The position numbers and the translations under genes are program-made. A stretch of 64,000 bases of DNA from Neoechinorhynchus agilis (lineage: Eukaryota > Acanthocephala). The notes under the pieces were generated by a model that worked only from the letters and a program-made list of their open reading frames with translations, had not been told where the DNA came from and searched no databases. The stretch's first letter is position 1, and every line of letters begins with the position of its first letter. Below are positions 44,058-54,844 of the stretch, in pieces. The DNA lies in the NCBI GenBank assembly GCA_051530055.1, contig CM121343.1, forward strand, positions 1,612,001 to 1,676,000. The letters run 5' to 3'.

Positions 44058-44561
44058 GGCTTACAAGTGCTTCGTCCGTCGATGATGTTCATGGAGATTA
44101 AAGCAAGAGATACAAACGCTGTAAGATCTTTTATAATAAATGTACAGCGAATACGAAATCAGGTTAGACATGAACGGGACATAAAATTGTAGATCGAAAT
44201 ATTACAGTAAAGAAATATGCTAAAAATAAGTTTTGGGTTTTCCCTGACCAAATTTTGAACAATTTTCGAAAGCAATGGAGACATCATACTGTTATTTTTA
44301 CAATTATCGAATCCGAGATATAGGATTGAGATGGAAGCCTTAGCGTCTTTTAGCAATATTGCGACGACTAGGTTAAAAGTACTTGATCGCAAAACCAATA
44401 AAATCGATCAGTCATTCTAAAAATGCGGCGTCAACAGGATTTTCGGAAATTAACGATATTTTCAGGTATTGACGTTGAATAATAACGTTTTAATTGCATT
44501 GCTCAAAGATCAACGTTCCTAAGGGATTCATTTTGCTAATTTCGGAAATCAGAAAAAATAT
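44058..44561. other. 3' flank of TFIIE gene
   Basis: The first 170 bp (to about 44225) is the part copied to 17.9 and 49.2 kb. The rest shows no recognisable feature. Confidence 0.4.
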
Positions 44562-44968
44562 ATGGCTGAAGTCATCGACTCATCCTTTCAAACTCCGATC
44601 GCTATGGCTATAGGACCTGAAATTCCAAAGGACGACCCTGAGAAAGATGATGATGTTGCGATGATAAATACACCCCTTCGAGAAGCTCATGAGAGCATCG
44701 ATTTCGAGTCTCTAATTTTGAAGCCAAGAAATCATTTTCCAGAAAAAAGAAGCTTGTGAAATCTGAAGAATCATCGCAAAGTGAAAAATTTTACAAAAAC
44801 ACTGAAAATACGGAGGAATCGCAAAAACCAATTAATCACGATTTGCCGTTTTACTGCAGGGGATTACGCATTGGACTTTATAAGGATTGCGGGACATGGA
44901 ATTTAGACTGGATTCATCGAATGTTCCGACAATTCATGTCAAAAGAAATTACAGCACAAGACCTTTAA
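44562..44968 (+). CDS. unknown short gene family, copy c (fullest copy)
   Basis: An ATG frame (44562-44759, 65 codons, acidic: PKDDPEKDDDVAM) is followed in another frame by the 70-aa ORF from 44756. Removing 44708-44742 (GTCTCTAATT...TTTTCCAG, 35 nt) would join them in phase as ...HESIDFEKKKLVKSEESS... to give about 123 aa. However, 35 nt is shorter than the other introns here and the donor is weak. The C-terminal FYCRGLRIGLYKDCGTWNLD, then WIHRMFRQFMSKEITAQDL, is the conserved core among the three copies. No known domain is recognised, and no signal peptide or membrane helix is seen. Confidence 0.45.
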
Positions 44969-45565
44969 GCATTACAAATCAAATAACTATGAAAAACGAT
45001 GATAAATAACGTTGAGAACGATAAATATTAATACTTAATTGAACTTGTGAACGCAAAATTAACAAATGCGGTTCAAAGTTCCATGGAATCAAAATAATAA
45101 GTTATTCAATCGAATGACGCAAGTTCGGTAAGTTAAAACAGGAAATTGTATCAAAATAAAGATGAACGTATAAAAAAACAAGTCGAAATCGATTTGTTGG
45201 TGATGTGAATCAGATGATTTTGCGTTTCAAGTTTTACGTTACTTCCTTTTTTCCGCTGCGACTTTCACGTACGGCATAGAAAACTTAACAATTCTCTTGA
45301 AGTCTTTATCAAGAATTAAAAACAAATGTGAAAATTGCTAAGTCGCATCCGGGAAACTCCGTCTTAACCGGTCATCACTATTACAAATTTACATTCTCAT
45401 CTGAAGAAGCTGAAATGCTCGATCGTTTTTAAAGTCATTCACAAAAAGAGCAAATCTACAACGTTTTTGGAACTACGAAGCAAAGCTCGCGGTCGATGCG
45501 AAGAGTAAAAAACGTGTATAAACGAAAGAAACGCGTTTATATTTCTTAAAACGTCGATTGAGTTT
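44740..45565. repeat. duplicated block shared with 22690-23520
   Basis: It has the same arrangement as at 22.7 kb: 70-aa ORF, 200-bp downstream segment, inverted dispersed repeat. Beyond the left edge the two loci are unrelated. Confidence 0.75.
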
Positions 45566-45654
45566 TCTCTCTTCCGATTTGTTTTCCTGTGATTTCGAGC
45601 ACTTATGAAAATATTTCTCATCAAAATTTCAATTGTATTCTACATTCGCTTAAT

Positions 45655-47055
45655 AGAAATAAATCCCCAAAAATGCGAACTTCTCATCCTGAACGCAACT
45701 GAAAACCAGTGCTCTCAAATCTCTAGCGATTTTGAATCAGTTGCGCCTGGTCTAGGTTTGATCACCCTTGACCAGCTCACACTCCTCGGGAGCTGCGTTC
45801 TTGCTGAGAATGTTGCGAAGGACCTGCGCGCACAAATCCCGAAAATGGAGTTGCTCTGCGGCCGAACTTCTGAGTTTTCGGCACATGAAGGTCTCTTCTT
45901 GATCAAGAATTGCCTCTATATGCCGAAATTGCTTCATAAGCTAAGAGCAGCTCCATGTTTCGGAGAAGACAATTTGTTAGGAGAGCTCGACGGGGTAATT
46001 CGTAAGCAGCTGGGACATATATTGAATGTCAAATTTTCTGACACAGGTTGGCGACAGGCTACTTTTCCCACGACTTATGGTGGTTTGCGAGTACGCACCA
46101 CTTCAGACGTCGCTTTACCTGCCTTCCTCTCCTCTTGCCGGGCAAGTAAAGTCTATGTCGATGCCATTTTAGGCAAATCGCTGAAGGATGCGATCTTTGA
46201 AACAGGATTATATCAATGGCATCAATTGACAGGCATCAACCAGCTCCCCGCAAATGAGTGCAAGCAGTCGTCTTGGGACATTCCTCTTGTTCAGAAGATT
46301 CACAACTCTTTCAAAGATCTTCTGGATGAGGTGTCTCAGGTCCGGCTGGTAGCCTGTTCCACGAAGGAGCCGGGAGCGTGGTTGAATGCTCTCCCTGTAG
46401 GGAAACTTGGAACTCTCCTTGCTGACTCAGTCGTCAGGATCGCAGTATCCTTGAGATTAGGCCTACCGATTTGCATCCCGCATCGCTGCCGCTGCGGCAC
46501 TATAGTGGACTCTTCGGGGAGACACGATCTCATATGCAAGACGTCAGCGGGACGATTTCCAAGGCATGCTGAAATCAATGCCATTCTGAGTAGGACCCTA
46601 AAAACGCTTTACCTTCCAAACATTCTAGAACCCACTAATCTTTGTAGATTAGATGGAAGACGCCCTGATGGCGTGACCGTATTTCCTTGGCGGGAGGGAA
46701 AATGTTTGTTGTGGGATGCAACGTGTGTGGACACGTTGGCAAACTCCAACATCAGCCATTGGAAAAAAAGATCCAGGAGGAGCGGCGACGGCTGCAGAGG
46801 ATCGGAAATGCTCAAAATACAGGGAGCTAATCCGAAATTACCATTTTGTCCCCTTCGGTGTGGAAACGTATGGGCCCTTGGGAGGGTCGGCACTAGCCCT
46901 CCTGAAGGACTTGGGGAAACGAATCAACGCGGCAACTGGAGAGCCAAGATCGACGTCGTTCTTGGCGCAAAAAATAAGCATTGCGGTGCAGCGGGGCAAT
47001 GCGGCTAGCATTTTGGCAAGCGCCGATGAATGGGAGCGTTGATTAAGCTATAAAT
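45655..47055 (+). mobile_element. LINE (RPDG/WDATC family), 5'-truncated, best-preserved copy
   Basis: The open frame from about 45655 starts inside the RT, after motif C (INPQKCELLILNA), as expected of a 5'-truncated insertion. It continues through a thumb (HEGLFLIKNCLYMPKLLHKL) and a long C-terminal domain: GAWLNALP, VVRIAVSLRLGLPICIPHRC, CRCGTIVDSSGRHDLICKTS (Cys/His knuckle), RFPRHAEINAIL, LDGRRPDGVTVFPWREGKCL, LWDATCVDTL. After one frame change at about 46755 it ends RNYHFVPFGVETYGPLGGSA, LLKDLGKRINAATGEPRS and FLAQKISIAVQRGNAASILA. RPDG plus WD resembles a restriction-like endonuclease core, as in R2-like LINEs. This is an inference, since the K/E residues are not certain. The 3' tail is about 20 bp, with an A-rich end at 47080-47100. 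Confidence 0.85.
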
Positions 47056-47104
47056 TATGTATGCTTGCTTGAAAAAACTCTTTCGTAAAAAAAATTAAAA
47101 AGTT

Positions 47105-47255
47105 GAAGTTTTAAAAAATATCTCTTAAACTATAAAACAACTGAAAATTCATTGCAACTGTTGGATTTCGTCGATGAGGCACTACTGCTAATTGCAGAGG
47201 TTGTAGGCACGATGCAAAAACCTTTGAATATACCCATTTTTATGCTATTGTTATG
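47105..47255 (-). mobile_element. PLE, truncated tandem unit
   Basis: 47137-47250 repeats 47716-47826 (GTTGGATTTCGTCGATGAG, GAGGTTGTAGGCACGATGCA). It joins directly to the terminus of the next PLE copy at 47256. Partial tandem copies joined end to truncated start are typical of Penelope-like insertions. Confidence 0.65.
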
Positions 47256-47930
47256 GGCACTCACCCGATAAATTTTTTCTAAAGAAGTTTCGAACCTCGT
47301 CGGATTCATCATCAGTTCTAAAATACAAGTGGTTAAATGGTTATTCTGCTCTCAGTTGCCCTCATGATTGATTGTATTGCTAGATTTTGTTAGCCACGAA
47401 GACGTAGTTCGCTTCGACGTTACCACCCTCTGCATCTTGGATCGTTTAAGTTCGGCCAATCTCGTCTTCGGATTTCGACCTGCATTGACTACAAGAAACC
47501 TTGTAGACAACATTCCTCTTTTCTACCAACTGGTATTTCCGGGAAGGAAGGTTCCTTATTGGCATAGAATCGGTAGGCCGCTGCCCTTAAATATGCTAGG
47601 AATTTTGTTTCGCCAGCAGTTGGTTTGTGGAGGCCTATGTCCGGCTCCACGGTGGTTTCATTTGAATTACTTTTTTCGCTTGGTCCCCTTGCTAGGGCGC
47701 TGCATTGCTGAAAATTCATTGCAACTGTTGGATTTCGTCGATGAGACACTACTGCTAATTGCAGAGGTTGTAGGCACGATGCAAAACCCTTTGAATATAC
47801 CCATTTTTATGCTATTGTTATGGGCGCTGTTCCAAAATATATAATTGCTTGTTTGAGTTGGTTTTCTGTAAACCGATGCAGTCATTCGTGTTCGGTTTTT
47901 TATTATCATTATGTCTAGACAGCGTGAATC
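47256..47930 (-). mobile_element. Penelope-like element fragment (second copy of 12.04-12.71 kb)
   Basis: It has the same RT post-palm block (LDIMIIKNRTRMTASVYRKP, TQTSNYIFWNSAHNNS) on the minus strand and the same terminus. It is about 99 percent identical to 12040-12715. The two diverge abruptly at 47920, where 12.71 kb continues with CTGCAACATCCC. Confidence 0.75.
47287..47315 (-). ncRNA. hammerhead-ribozyme-like core at PLE end
   Basis: It is identical in sequence to 12084-12112: CTGATGA, an extra T, helix GAATC/GGTTC and GAAA. It lies at a PLE-to-PLE tandem joint, where hammerheads of this element class are expected to act. Confidence 0.42.
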
Positions 47931-48566
47931 GCTGCTTGATTTTCCAGGTGCATGTCTCAATTTTAATTTAATTTGAAATACACGACTTAGATCGCCGTTT
48001 TACGGCTTCAACTGCGAAATCAAAAATGTGAGATGGAACGGCACAAACAGGTCACGAAATCCGCATCAACTCCATTAGCTCATCCCTCTAGTTAATGAGG
48101 TGCATCCGCCCACCCTCATCGGACCTATTCATTGTGAATTTGTTTTTGCGTTAGAATGCATTGGATTGGCAAGCACTGGGTGAGCCCCCCTTTTTTGCAC
48201 ATAATACCTTCCATTGAATTTGAAACTTGCCCCGCAGGCTAACTCCAACAAACTCTAAATGTTTACTAGCATCAATTCCTTGAAGAACGGGAGGGAGGTA
48301 TGAGATCGCCGCATTTATGGCATCCTCCACTCGGACGTTGGTATAGATGGATGCAATTAAGTTCTAGAACGAAGTATAACACGGAACGTCCAAATCGAAT
48401 AACTACTCTTCTAGTAAAAGAGCTCCGGAGATGTGGCATTGACATCACCACTCTCATCGAGACCCAGCCCCTAAACGACGGTAAAATCCAAGAATGCGGA
48501 CTCTCGGCGCAATTGTCGTTATGTTATAGGATCTTTTTACCAATCTCTCCGGCAAATACTGACATC
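47931..48566. other. mosaic junction region
   Basis: Short pieces from other repeats are joined here. 48216-48340 matches 32070-32190. 48365-48495 is a diverged match of 18045-18170 (LINE relic). 48510-48565 matches 18340-18395. No gene is seen. Confidence 0.5.
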
Positions 48567-48847
48567 AGACAAACTTGTGCAAAATGATGTATGAGCCGCA
48601 ACTATTGGTCTGAACTTAATCGGACATTTGTGTACCTTGGCAAATAGGTACTGTCATGGATTTCCTTTAACAAATCTATGCCTCTCTGCATCCTCCTTGA
48701 TATGTTGGAATATAATGATCCATTGTGTAACAAAATAGGAATAGCGTTCCATCATCCCCAGGGGTATACTCAAGTTCTCTTTTACAGCTCCTCCGATGGA
48801 ATTACTCCTATTTTCTGATTGTAATCCTCTTTTTTCAGAGCTACCGT

Positions 48848-49253
48848 TATATAGTAGAAGAAGGCGAACGGTTAGAACATAAACAACATCAAGATAAATG
48901 ATAATATAAACATTCCAGTCGACGATATCACTGAAGAAATGTTTCAAACTTTATGGGAAGGAGCTCCTAATGTTTATATACGTAAGTGTATTAGATATCA
49001 CGAAATTTGATCATTTTATTTATTTACGACTGATTTCAGATCATTATGTATAACGGCCTACAATTGCTTCGTCCGTCGATGATGTTCGTGGAGATTTATG
49101 CTAGAGGTAGAAACGCTCTAGGATCTTTTATAATATATGTACAACAAATTCGAAATTAGGTTAGGCATGAACAGGAAATTTATATAACTGCAATTGAAGA
49201 GTACATAAAATTGTAGATTGTAGATCGAAATATTACAGTAGAAAATATGCTAA
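48848..49253 (+). pseudogene. TFIIE alpha 3'-end fragment (copy 2)
   Basis: It is essentially identical to 17580-17985 and homologous to 43850-44225. It includes the last coding exon part, the intron with GTAAGTG and TTTCAG, and the 3' flank. Confidence 0.8.
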
Positions 49254-49267
49254 CGGAACATCATGTC

Positions 49268-50795
49268 CCCATAAATTTCTCAGAGTAAAATATCCGAACT
49301 CTTCTGGACAAGTAAAACACGGAACGTCCAAACCGAATACCTGTTCTTGTAGTAAAAGAGCCCCGGGGATACGGCATTGACATCACCAGTCTCATCGAGA
49401 CCCAGCTCCCAAACGACGGTAAAATCCAAAAATGCGGCTTTAGATACACTTTTGGAAAGGAGAAAGAGTTGAGAATCCATTTTGTAGGACACGCCCTAAA
49501 AACGAAATTAGTTGAGGAGCACAGTATACATCCTGTCAACGTCAGTGAAATCTACCACCTCCACCCATCTCATTGTTATCTCTCCTAACGCACCAAATCT
49601 CGGCGCAACTGTCGTTATGTTAAAGGATCTTTTTACCAATCTCTCCGGCAAATACTGACATCTGTCCCAAAAACCGACAAAATCTTACTTTTTGGTGATT
49701 TTATAGCCCGGATCTTCAGTTACCATGAACTGTGATCCAAGTTCATTGGTCCTTTAGGGAAAATGACACAGAGATTGCAACGCTCATTGAATAAAAAACC
49801 AAAAGATAGAATTGCCTCTTAAAGCGATCCTCGATCTACATTGAAGAAGGAACAATTTCGTAAAACTAAAGCGCTCATTCAGAAACGCATTCGCCATATT
49901 CAAAACGATTAATGGGCCACGTAGTCCGGGGAACTCCAATAACATGCTGACCACCACTACATGAAAAATTTCTTCGCTTGTGCTCTTGCCTGGTCCCAAT
50001 CCGAATTCATCAGCCTCAATGAAGGTTACTGACGGCACAACCACAATAACAACCGAAGAAAAAATCCGCTAAGGCTGGAGGAACCACTTCCCCACTCTCC
50101 TAAATGCACCATTAATAGCATCCTAGAGGCTTTTTATCCCGTCACTCGATTTTCAATAAAACCTCACACGGACATGCCATTGACTCTCGATGAATTGAGT
50201 AGAGTAATCAGGCAGACTAAGAACAATAAATTCCACGGCTCAGGCGACATACCAACTCTGTTGTTTAAGTACGGAGGATATTAAGTCCGAACAAAGATTT
50301 GCAAAAGTTGATACTCTTAAGATAACCCAACCGACTTACGGAATCCAGTTATCGTACCAATCTTCAAAAAAGGGAGAAAGATCCATATGCCGAAACTGTC
50401 GAGGAATCTTGCCACTATCCACGGTGCTGAACTACTTGCAAGAATCTTCCTGAATATGCTGCTCCTCGTGGAAGGAATTCTGCCTGAAAGCCAAAATGGA
50501 TTCCGGACCCAGAGGGGGACCATCCATGCAATCGCCGGCGACCGTCAGCTTCAAGAAAAGCCAAAGAACGTACAAAACCTCTCCTTCTGACCATGTTTTA
50601 CCTATCCAAAGCCTTCAGCTGCCATGCGGCATCTCTGCACGAAGGAAGGACTGCCATGGTCAGATATAAAGTCAACTGACGGAATCGTTCCCAATCGGAG
50701 TGAAACAAGGTTTCGTCCTCGCTTCAGCACTCTTCTCCATCTACCTAACAGCGTTCTTGTATCACACGAAATGACAGATCTATGACATTCAAATC
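49268..50795 (+). mobile_element. decayed non-LTR retrotransposon (copy 2)
   Basis: It shows the same relic blocks as 18000-19500 (ILPESQNGFRTQRGTIHAIA and others). The stretch at 50101-50205 keeps LINE sequence leading to the RT start that is lost in copy 1. Confidence 0.7.
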
Positions 50796-51360
50796 CGATG
50801 TCGTTATGACATTTATAGATTTTGTCGAATTCTTGACCCTTATTATATCTTGGCAAAAAATATTTTTTATTTTACTCAGCCATTTTGTTTAACTCTTGGC
50901 TTCAGTAAAACCAGATATTTTCAATCGTACCTGCATATGAAATATAAAAGTTTCCGGGTGGTTTTTTCATTGGCGTACCCTCTTAAAATAGTTGCTACCT
51001 GAGACTATTGCAATTCGATTGTCTTGCTTGAAAAAGTTTTGTTCTACAAGGGAAACCGCCCAATGTTGTATTGAATTATTTTCCGTTTATTCTAGGATTT
51101 AAAACCTAAACCATGGATTTTATTCGGATTTTTAAGAATCGTTCATATTTTTGATCTCAAGTTTTGGATTTTTCAATTTTATTTTTTATGAAGGTCTTCG
51201 ATTTTTGTAAAAGATAAGATAAATTTATGTGATTATCACTATAAAAAGAAACTAACACCCAAACAAAATTGAAATTTACTAATCTATGCTTTATTGAAAA
51301 CGCCGGCAGTAAACAAATTATTTTTTAGTCGAATAGCTCGCTCCATCCGCGATTTCAAAC

Positions 51361-52533
51361 TTAGCATCCCTGAAGGAAGTCGCTGACTGAAAAATAGATG
51401 CCCATCTCTTTGAAGTGTTTTGCAACTTCCTGGTCGATCTTGTTGTAGTCTTCTAAACTCTTTATATAAAACAATCTACGGTTGACCTTTGCAATGGTAT
51501 TCAAAAGTAAATCTTGCGCCACGGATCTTTCAATACTTTCCTTGATCGAAATTGCAGTTTGAAAAGCATTGGCGATGTCATTATCAGTTCTAACCCGAAC
51601 CATCTCCCATTCACCTCCGGCAACAACGCATTCAATTATCTTTTCATGGCAATGAAACAATTCATCCGTGAGTCGAATCCGAGCAAACGGCTCCTGGTAA
51701 TTTCTTACATACAGCAGCCCGCTAGATCCTATTTTTCGCTTTTCCATCACATGTCGAGGAATAACCAACTTGAAATCGACCGAATTCAATGGTGGAGGTT
51801 TATATTTTAGCAGCTTGTCAAAGGTACCAAAAATATACGACATATCAACGGGCTGAAATATAAGACCGTCTTCTTGATGGGTTATCTAATTTTGAAACAT
51901 CCCATTAAAAATTTGTTTAGTGAACATGAGGACGTAAAAATCCTTCTTTTTAATCCGAAAAGGCTCTCGACTTCGGTCTATAGTTCCGTATTCGATAATA
52001 GCACGATAACGAGGCTGCATAATCTCCCTCCAAATGAGTTCCGATCGTTTGTCATAATTCAGTTCCTTACCTGCAGCATGCCCGTTGAATGCCAAGACGT
52101 CAAATATAAGGAAATGGAGGAATCCGTGTATCACCCACGACATCGTCCACCATCTCTCCATCAAGCAAAGTCTGACGAAGATCGTCTGCAGTGCCACGGT
52201 TCGTTACAAACGTAAGATTGTTTACCTTGAAGATTGAATTGCGTCTGTCGATCATATAAATTCGTTTTACTCTCGAATGAAAAGCAAGTACCGGGTTCCG
52301 TCGGCCTTGCAGCTTTCTCGATAACTTAATTGCCGTTGGCTACCGATGAACCCCCCTCCATGACTAACTGGGCAAAGTTCTGTAATGTTTTGCTGAATTT
52401 CGTCGATTTTTCTTTGGTCGGTGTCGTATCTCAGTCGATAGACGTACGGAACATCTACCGAGAAGCCCTGTTGGCCGGCTTGCGTCTTCAAGCGAACCAT
52501 CAAGAATTGAAGGATTTGTTATTGTTGGTCTCC
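51361..52533 (-). pseudogene. mRNA capping enzyme relic, copy 2 (guanylyltransferase part only)
   Basis: On the minus strand: VPYVYRLRYDTDQRKIDEIQ, ESCKADGTRYLLF (motif I with the catalytic Lys kept, but Trp changed to Cys), FLHFLIFDVLAFNGH (matching RYLIYDIIKFNSQ of animals), IDRSREPFRIKKKDFY, MSYIFGTFDKLLKYKPPPLN, SVDFKLVIPRH and GLLYVRNYQEPFARI. The triphosphatase half lies beyond the duplication edge and is absent. About 36 bp around PVSM...IETL is deleted, and the frame changes before LHFLIF as in copy 1, so the gene was already broken before duplication. Confidence 0.82.
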
Positions 52534-52790
52534 AACATTTCGGATTTTAATGAAATCCATCTTCAGGGTAACAATAAAACAAACCCGAAAGAAATCAACA
52601 CACTTCTATTTCTACGTCATTACAATTGGCTATTTAATCTGAGACCACTGAACATCTCATTATATTTGACATTGATTGAGAGTTTGTCATGACGGATGAT
52701 CATTGGCTCAGCCAATCTTAGGATCCTGAATTTGGTTTTTAAAGTTTGAAAGATAGACGCCTCCATGTTGATCCTTCATGTACTTATGTA
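52534..52790. other. unassigned
   Basis: No recognisable feature lies just beyond the duplication edge. Confidence 0.3.
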
Positions 52791-53145
52791 TTCTTATCTA
52801 TGTTGCCTTATCCTGTTGCAGGTCTCCAGTGTGGATGTTCGAGGTTTGGTCTAAAAGCATGATCGGTTTGTTCGAGAGAGAAGCATCGAACTTGCGTTCT
52901 TTTTTTGTCGATCCACTGTTTTCACATAGATGTCCAGTATTCTCTGCAGGGCTGTCCGTCTTTATGAAGAAGGAATTATCTCCTCTGATCTTGTCCCTCA
53001 TTCTTGTTTGTGATCTCTTGATTGCTACGTCAATTACTTTCAACGGATATCCTGCTTCTAAGCCTGTTTTATTCTTGTGAACTAAGATTATAGCGCTAAG
53101 AAAAATTACGGAAGATGGTAAAGATATATTTAACAAACTGATCAA
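52791..53145 (-). mobile_element. Penelope-like element scrap (post-RT region)
   Basis: The minus-strand frame has LVHKNKTGLEAGYPLKVIDV, AIKR, recalling the (N)GYPL..... block that follows RT in the PLEs at 16.6 kb (LSGRNGYPLNL) and 58.6 kb (LSGRYGYPLQV). The rest has no recognisable domain. Confidence 0.4.
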
Positions 53146-53159
53146 GAAATTAATGTTAC

Positions 53160-53400
53160 TAACATTCTTTTCAATATATTAACATCTACATTCAGTGATT
53201 TGAAATAATATATTTGTCCAAAGCGAGAGATCGAGTTCAATACCTCTTCCATGAACTCACTCTCGTTCTTAAATGGAAATAAACACAAAATTTGTTAACT
53301 AAACATTCACAGGTTTTGTAGAATACACACGATTTGAATTCAAAGCATCGAACACAAAATTCGATAAAATTTCCGCTTATCTCTTATTAAGATTCTCGGG
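53160..53400 (+). repeat. copy of the 8.80-9.05 kb segment
   Basis: GAGAGATCGAGTTCAATACC, AAAATTTGTTAAYTAAA and GATTTGAATTCAAAGCATCG are shared with 8870-9000. Identity is roughly 90 percent. Confidence 0.65.
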
Positions 53401-53960
53401 CCGAATTTGTTGACCAATTTCTGTATGAGATGTTTAAACCAAATGTTTTTTGTATTAATATTCATCTGCAACAACATCGGAACTATTCCTGAGCGCTGGA
53501 CTTCCTCCACAGAGATGATTTCTCCGAATACTCGGCATACCCAATCTCCGCTAATTATTGTAAAATTTTTGTCAATGCCGAAATAGAGTTTAAGAAATTT
53601 CTCCAAGCATTCCATTGTGTGTCGACGTTTCTCCTCTTAAAGGTTCCTTTTTGGTTTTTTCCAGTATCAATATTTTAACTTCATGACTTACCGGTTTTGT
53701 GCGAATTTCAGTCGAGCCTTTAGAAATCTTTTCATCACAACCTTCAGCCCCTGAGTTAACCTTTGTTCGCGATTCACTGATGTTTGAGGATGATTCGACT
53801 ATAACTTCAGGTCTCGTATCTCTTGGAGAACGTTTGAATTCTGTAATTTCAAATGATGTTTCATTTTTGCGTTTAGTTACACTTTTGTCCTCGGTTGAAG
53901 CTTTTGTCATATCTGGAGCAGATATTGAATATTCACAAATTGGGTTTTCGTTTCGTTTAT
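53401..53960 (-). CDS. hypothetical ORFs, possibly one spliced gene
   Basis: Two overlapping minus-strand frames are open: 53910-53590 (Ser/Glu/Lys-rich, disordered) and 53615-53340 (hydrophobic, CLEKFLKLYFGIDKN, GDWVCRVFGEIIS). They might be exons of one gene or relic sequence. No family is recognised. The last 60 bp of the second frame lies in the repeat at 53160-53400, which argues against an intact gene. Confidence 0.25.
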
Positions 53961-53994
53961 AGAAATTTGGATTAAACTATGAAAAGGGAAATCA

Positions 53995-54225
53995 AAACTT
54001 AGAAATGTCGACGTGGTGCGAACGACGTTTAAAAAAATTTAATCGCGTTTTTTGGTTTATAAACGTTTTTCATTCTCCGCATCGACTGCGCATGTTGATT
54101 CGTAATTTCGAAACAGTTGTCGATTTGCTCTTCTGCGTGATTTCAAAAGAGCTCGAGCATTTCGGCTTATTAAACTGAGAATGTAAATTTGTAAAAGTAA
54201 TGACCGGTTAAAACGGCTGTATTTG
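53995..54225 (+). repeat. dispersed repeat, partial copy
   Basis: AAATGTCGACGTGG, TCTCCGCATCGACTGCG, AGAGCTCGAGCATTTCGGCT and GTAATGACCGGTTAAAACGG. It is related to 11625-11990 and closest to 23790-23880 and 31757-31870. Confidence 0.6.
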
Positions 54226-54544
54226 GTCCTGAAAAAGTGCCAATAATTGATACGAATTTCCCATTGGAGTTATGTAAAAATGACGTTAAATTCAGAGGCA
54301 AACAAAGTGATTTGATTTATCTATAACTGAATCAATATGAATTTTTGACCAATATTTCTGTTAAAGTAATAAAATTTCATCATATTAAGACGATTCTTCG
54401 GGATGGTAAGTATTGAATAATGGAGAACATCATTTCGGTTAAAGCTTCCTTTATTATTATGAAATACTTCGAAAGAGGAAACCACGCCTCATCAGTCATC
54501 TTAAAATGTTTGTGTTTGTTAAATTTCATTCTTTTCGTTCACGA

Positions 54545-54720
54545 ATTCCTCCTTTTTGTCCAATTCTGCAACTGTCATCATGATTGTTCGGCAGCTTCCT
54601 TGATGGCCGCGGCATTGCCGCGCTGATTCGTTGCATCAGGAAGCTGCTGGAGCGCATGTCGCCGGTGGCATATCTCAGCATCTTTCCCAGTTGGGAGAGG
54701 AAATTCTTTTTATTTTAGTA
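54545..54720 (-). mobile_element. LINE C-terminal fragment (RPDG/WDATC family)
   Basis: The minus strand has NFLSQLGKMLRYATGDMRSS, then SFLMQRISAAMPR, matching LLKDLGKRI..ATGEPRS..FLAQKIS of the copy at 46.9 kb. Confidence 0.6.
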
Positions 54721-54844
54721 TTCTAAGCCAGGGCAAACAGGCACACCATTAGCAAGGTTGGGACTAGAATTTGTCCGCTCGGAACCCTGCACTGTATCGT
54801 GTGTCCCATTGATGAGAGAAATCGAAAACTTTGAAATGTCGTCT

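Larger units (their letters stand above)
48567..52533. repeat. segmental duplication, copy 2
   Basis: It matches 17299-21275. This copy keeps about 100 bp of LINE sequence at 50101-50205 that copy 1 has replaced, lacks about 36 bp near 52338, and diverges more strongly from copy 1 past 51860. Confidence 0.9.

Noticed and set aside
46336-46893. Minus-strand frames opposite the LINE at 45.7-47.0 kb
   Set aside because: They are shadows of the plus-strand coding frame with the RPDG/WDATC domain.
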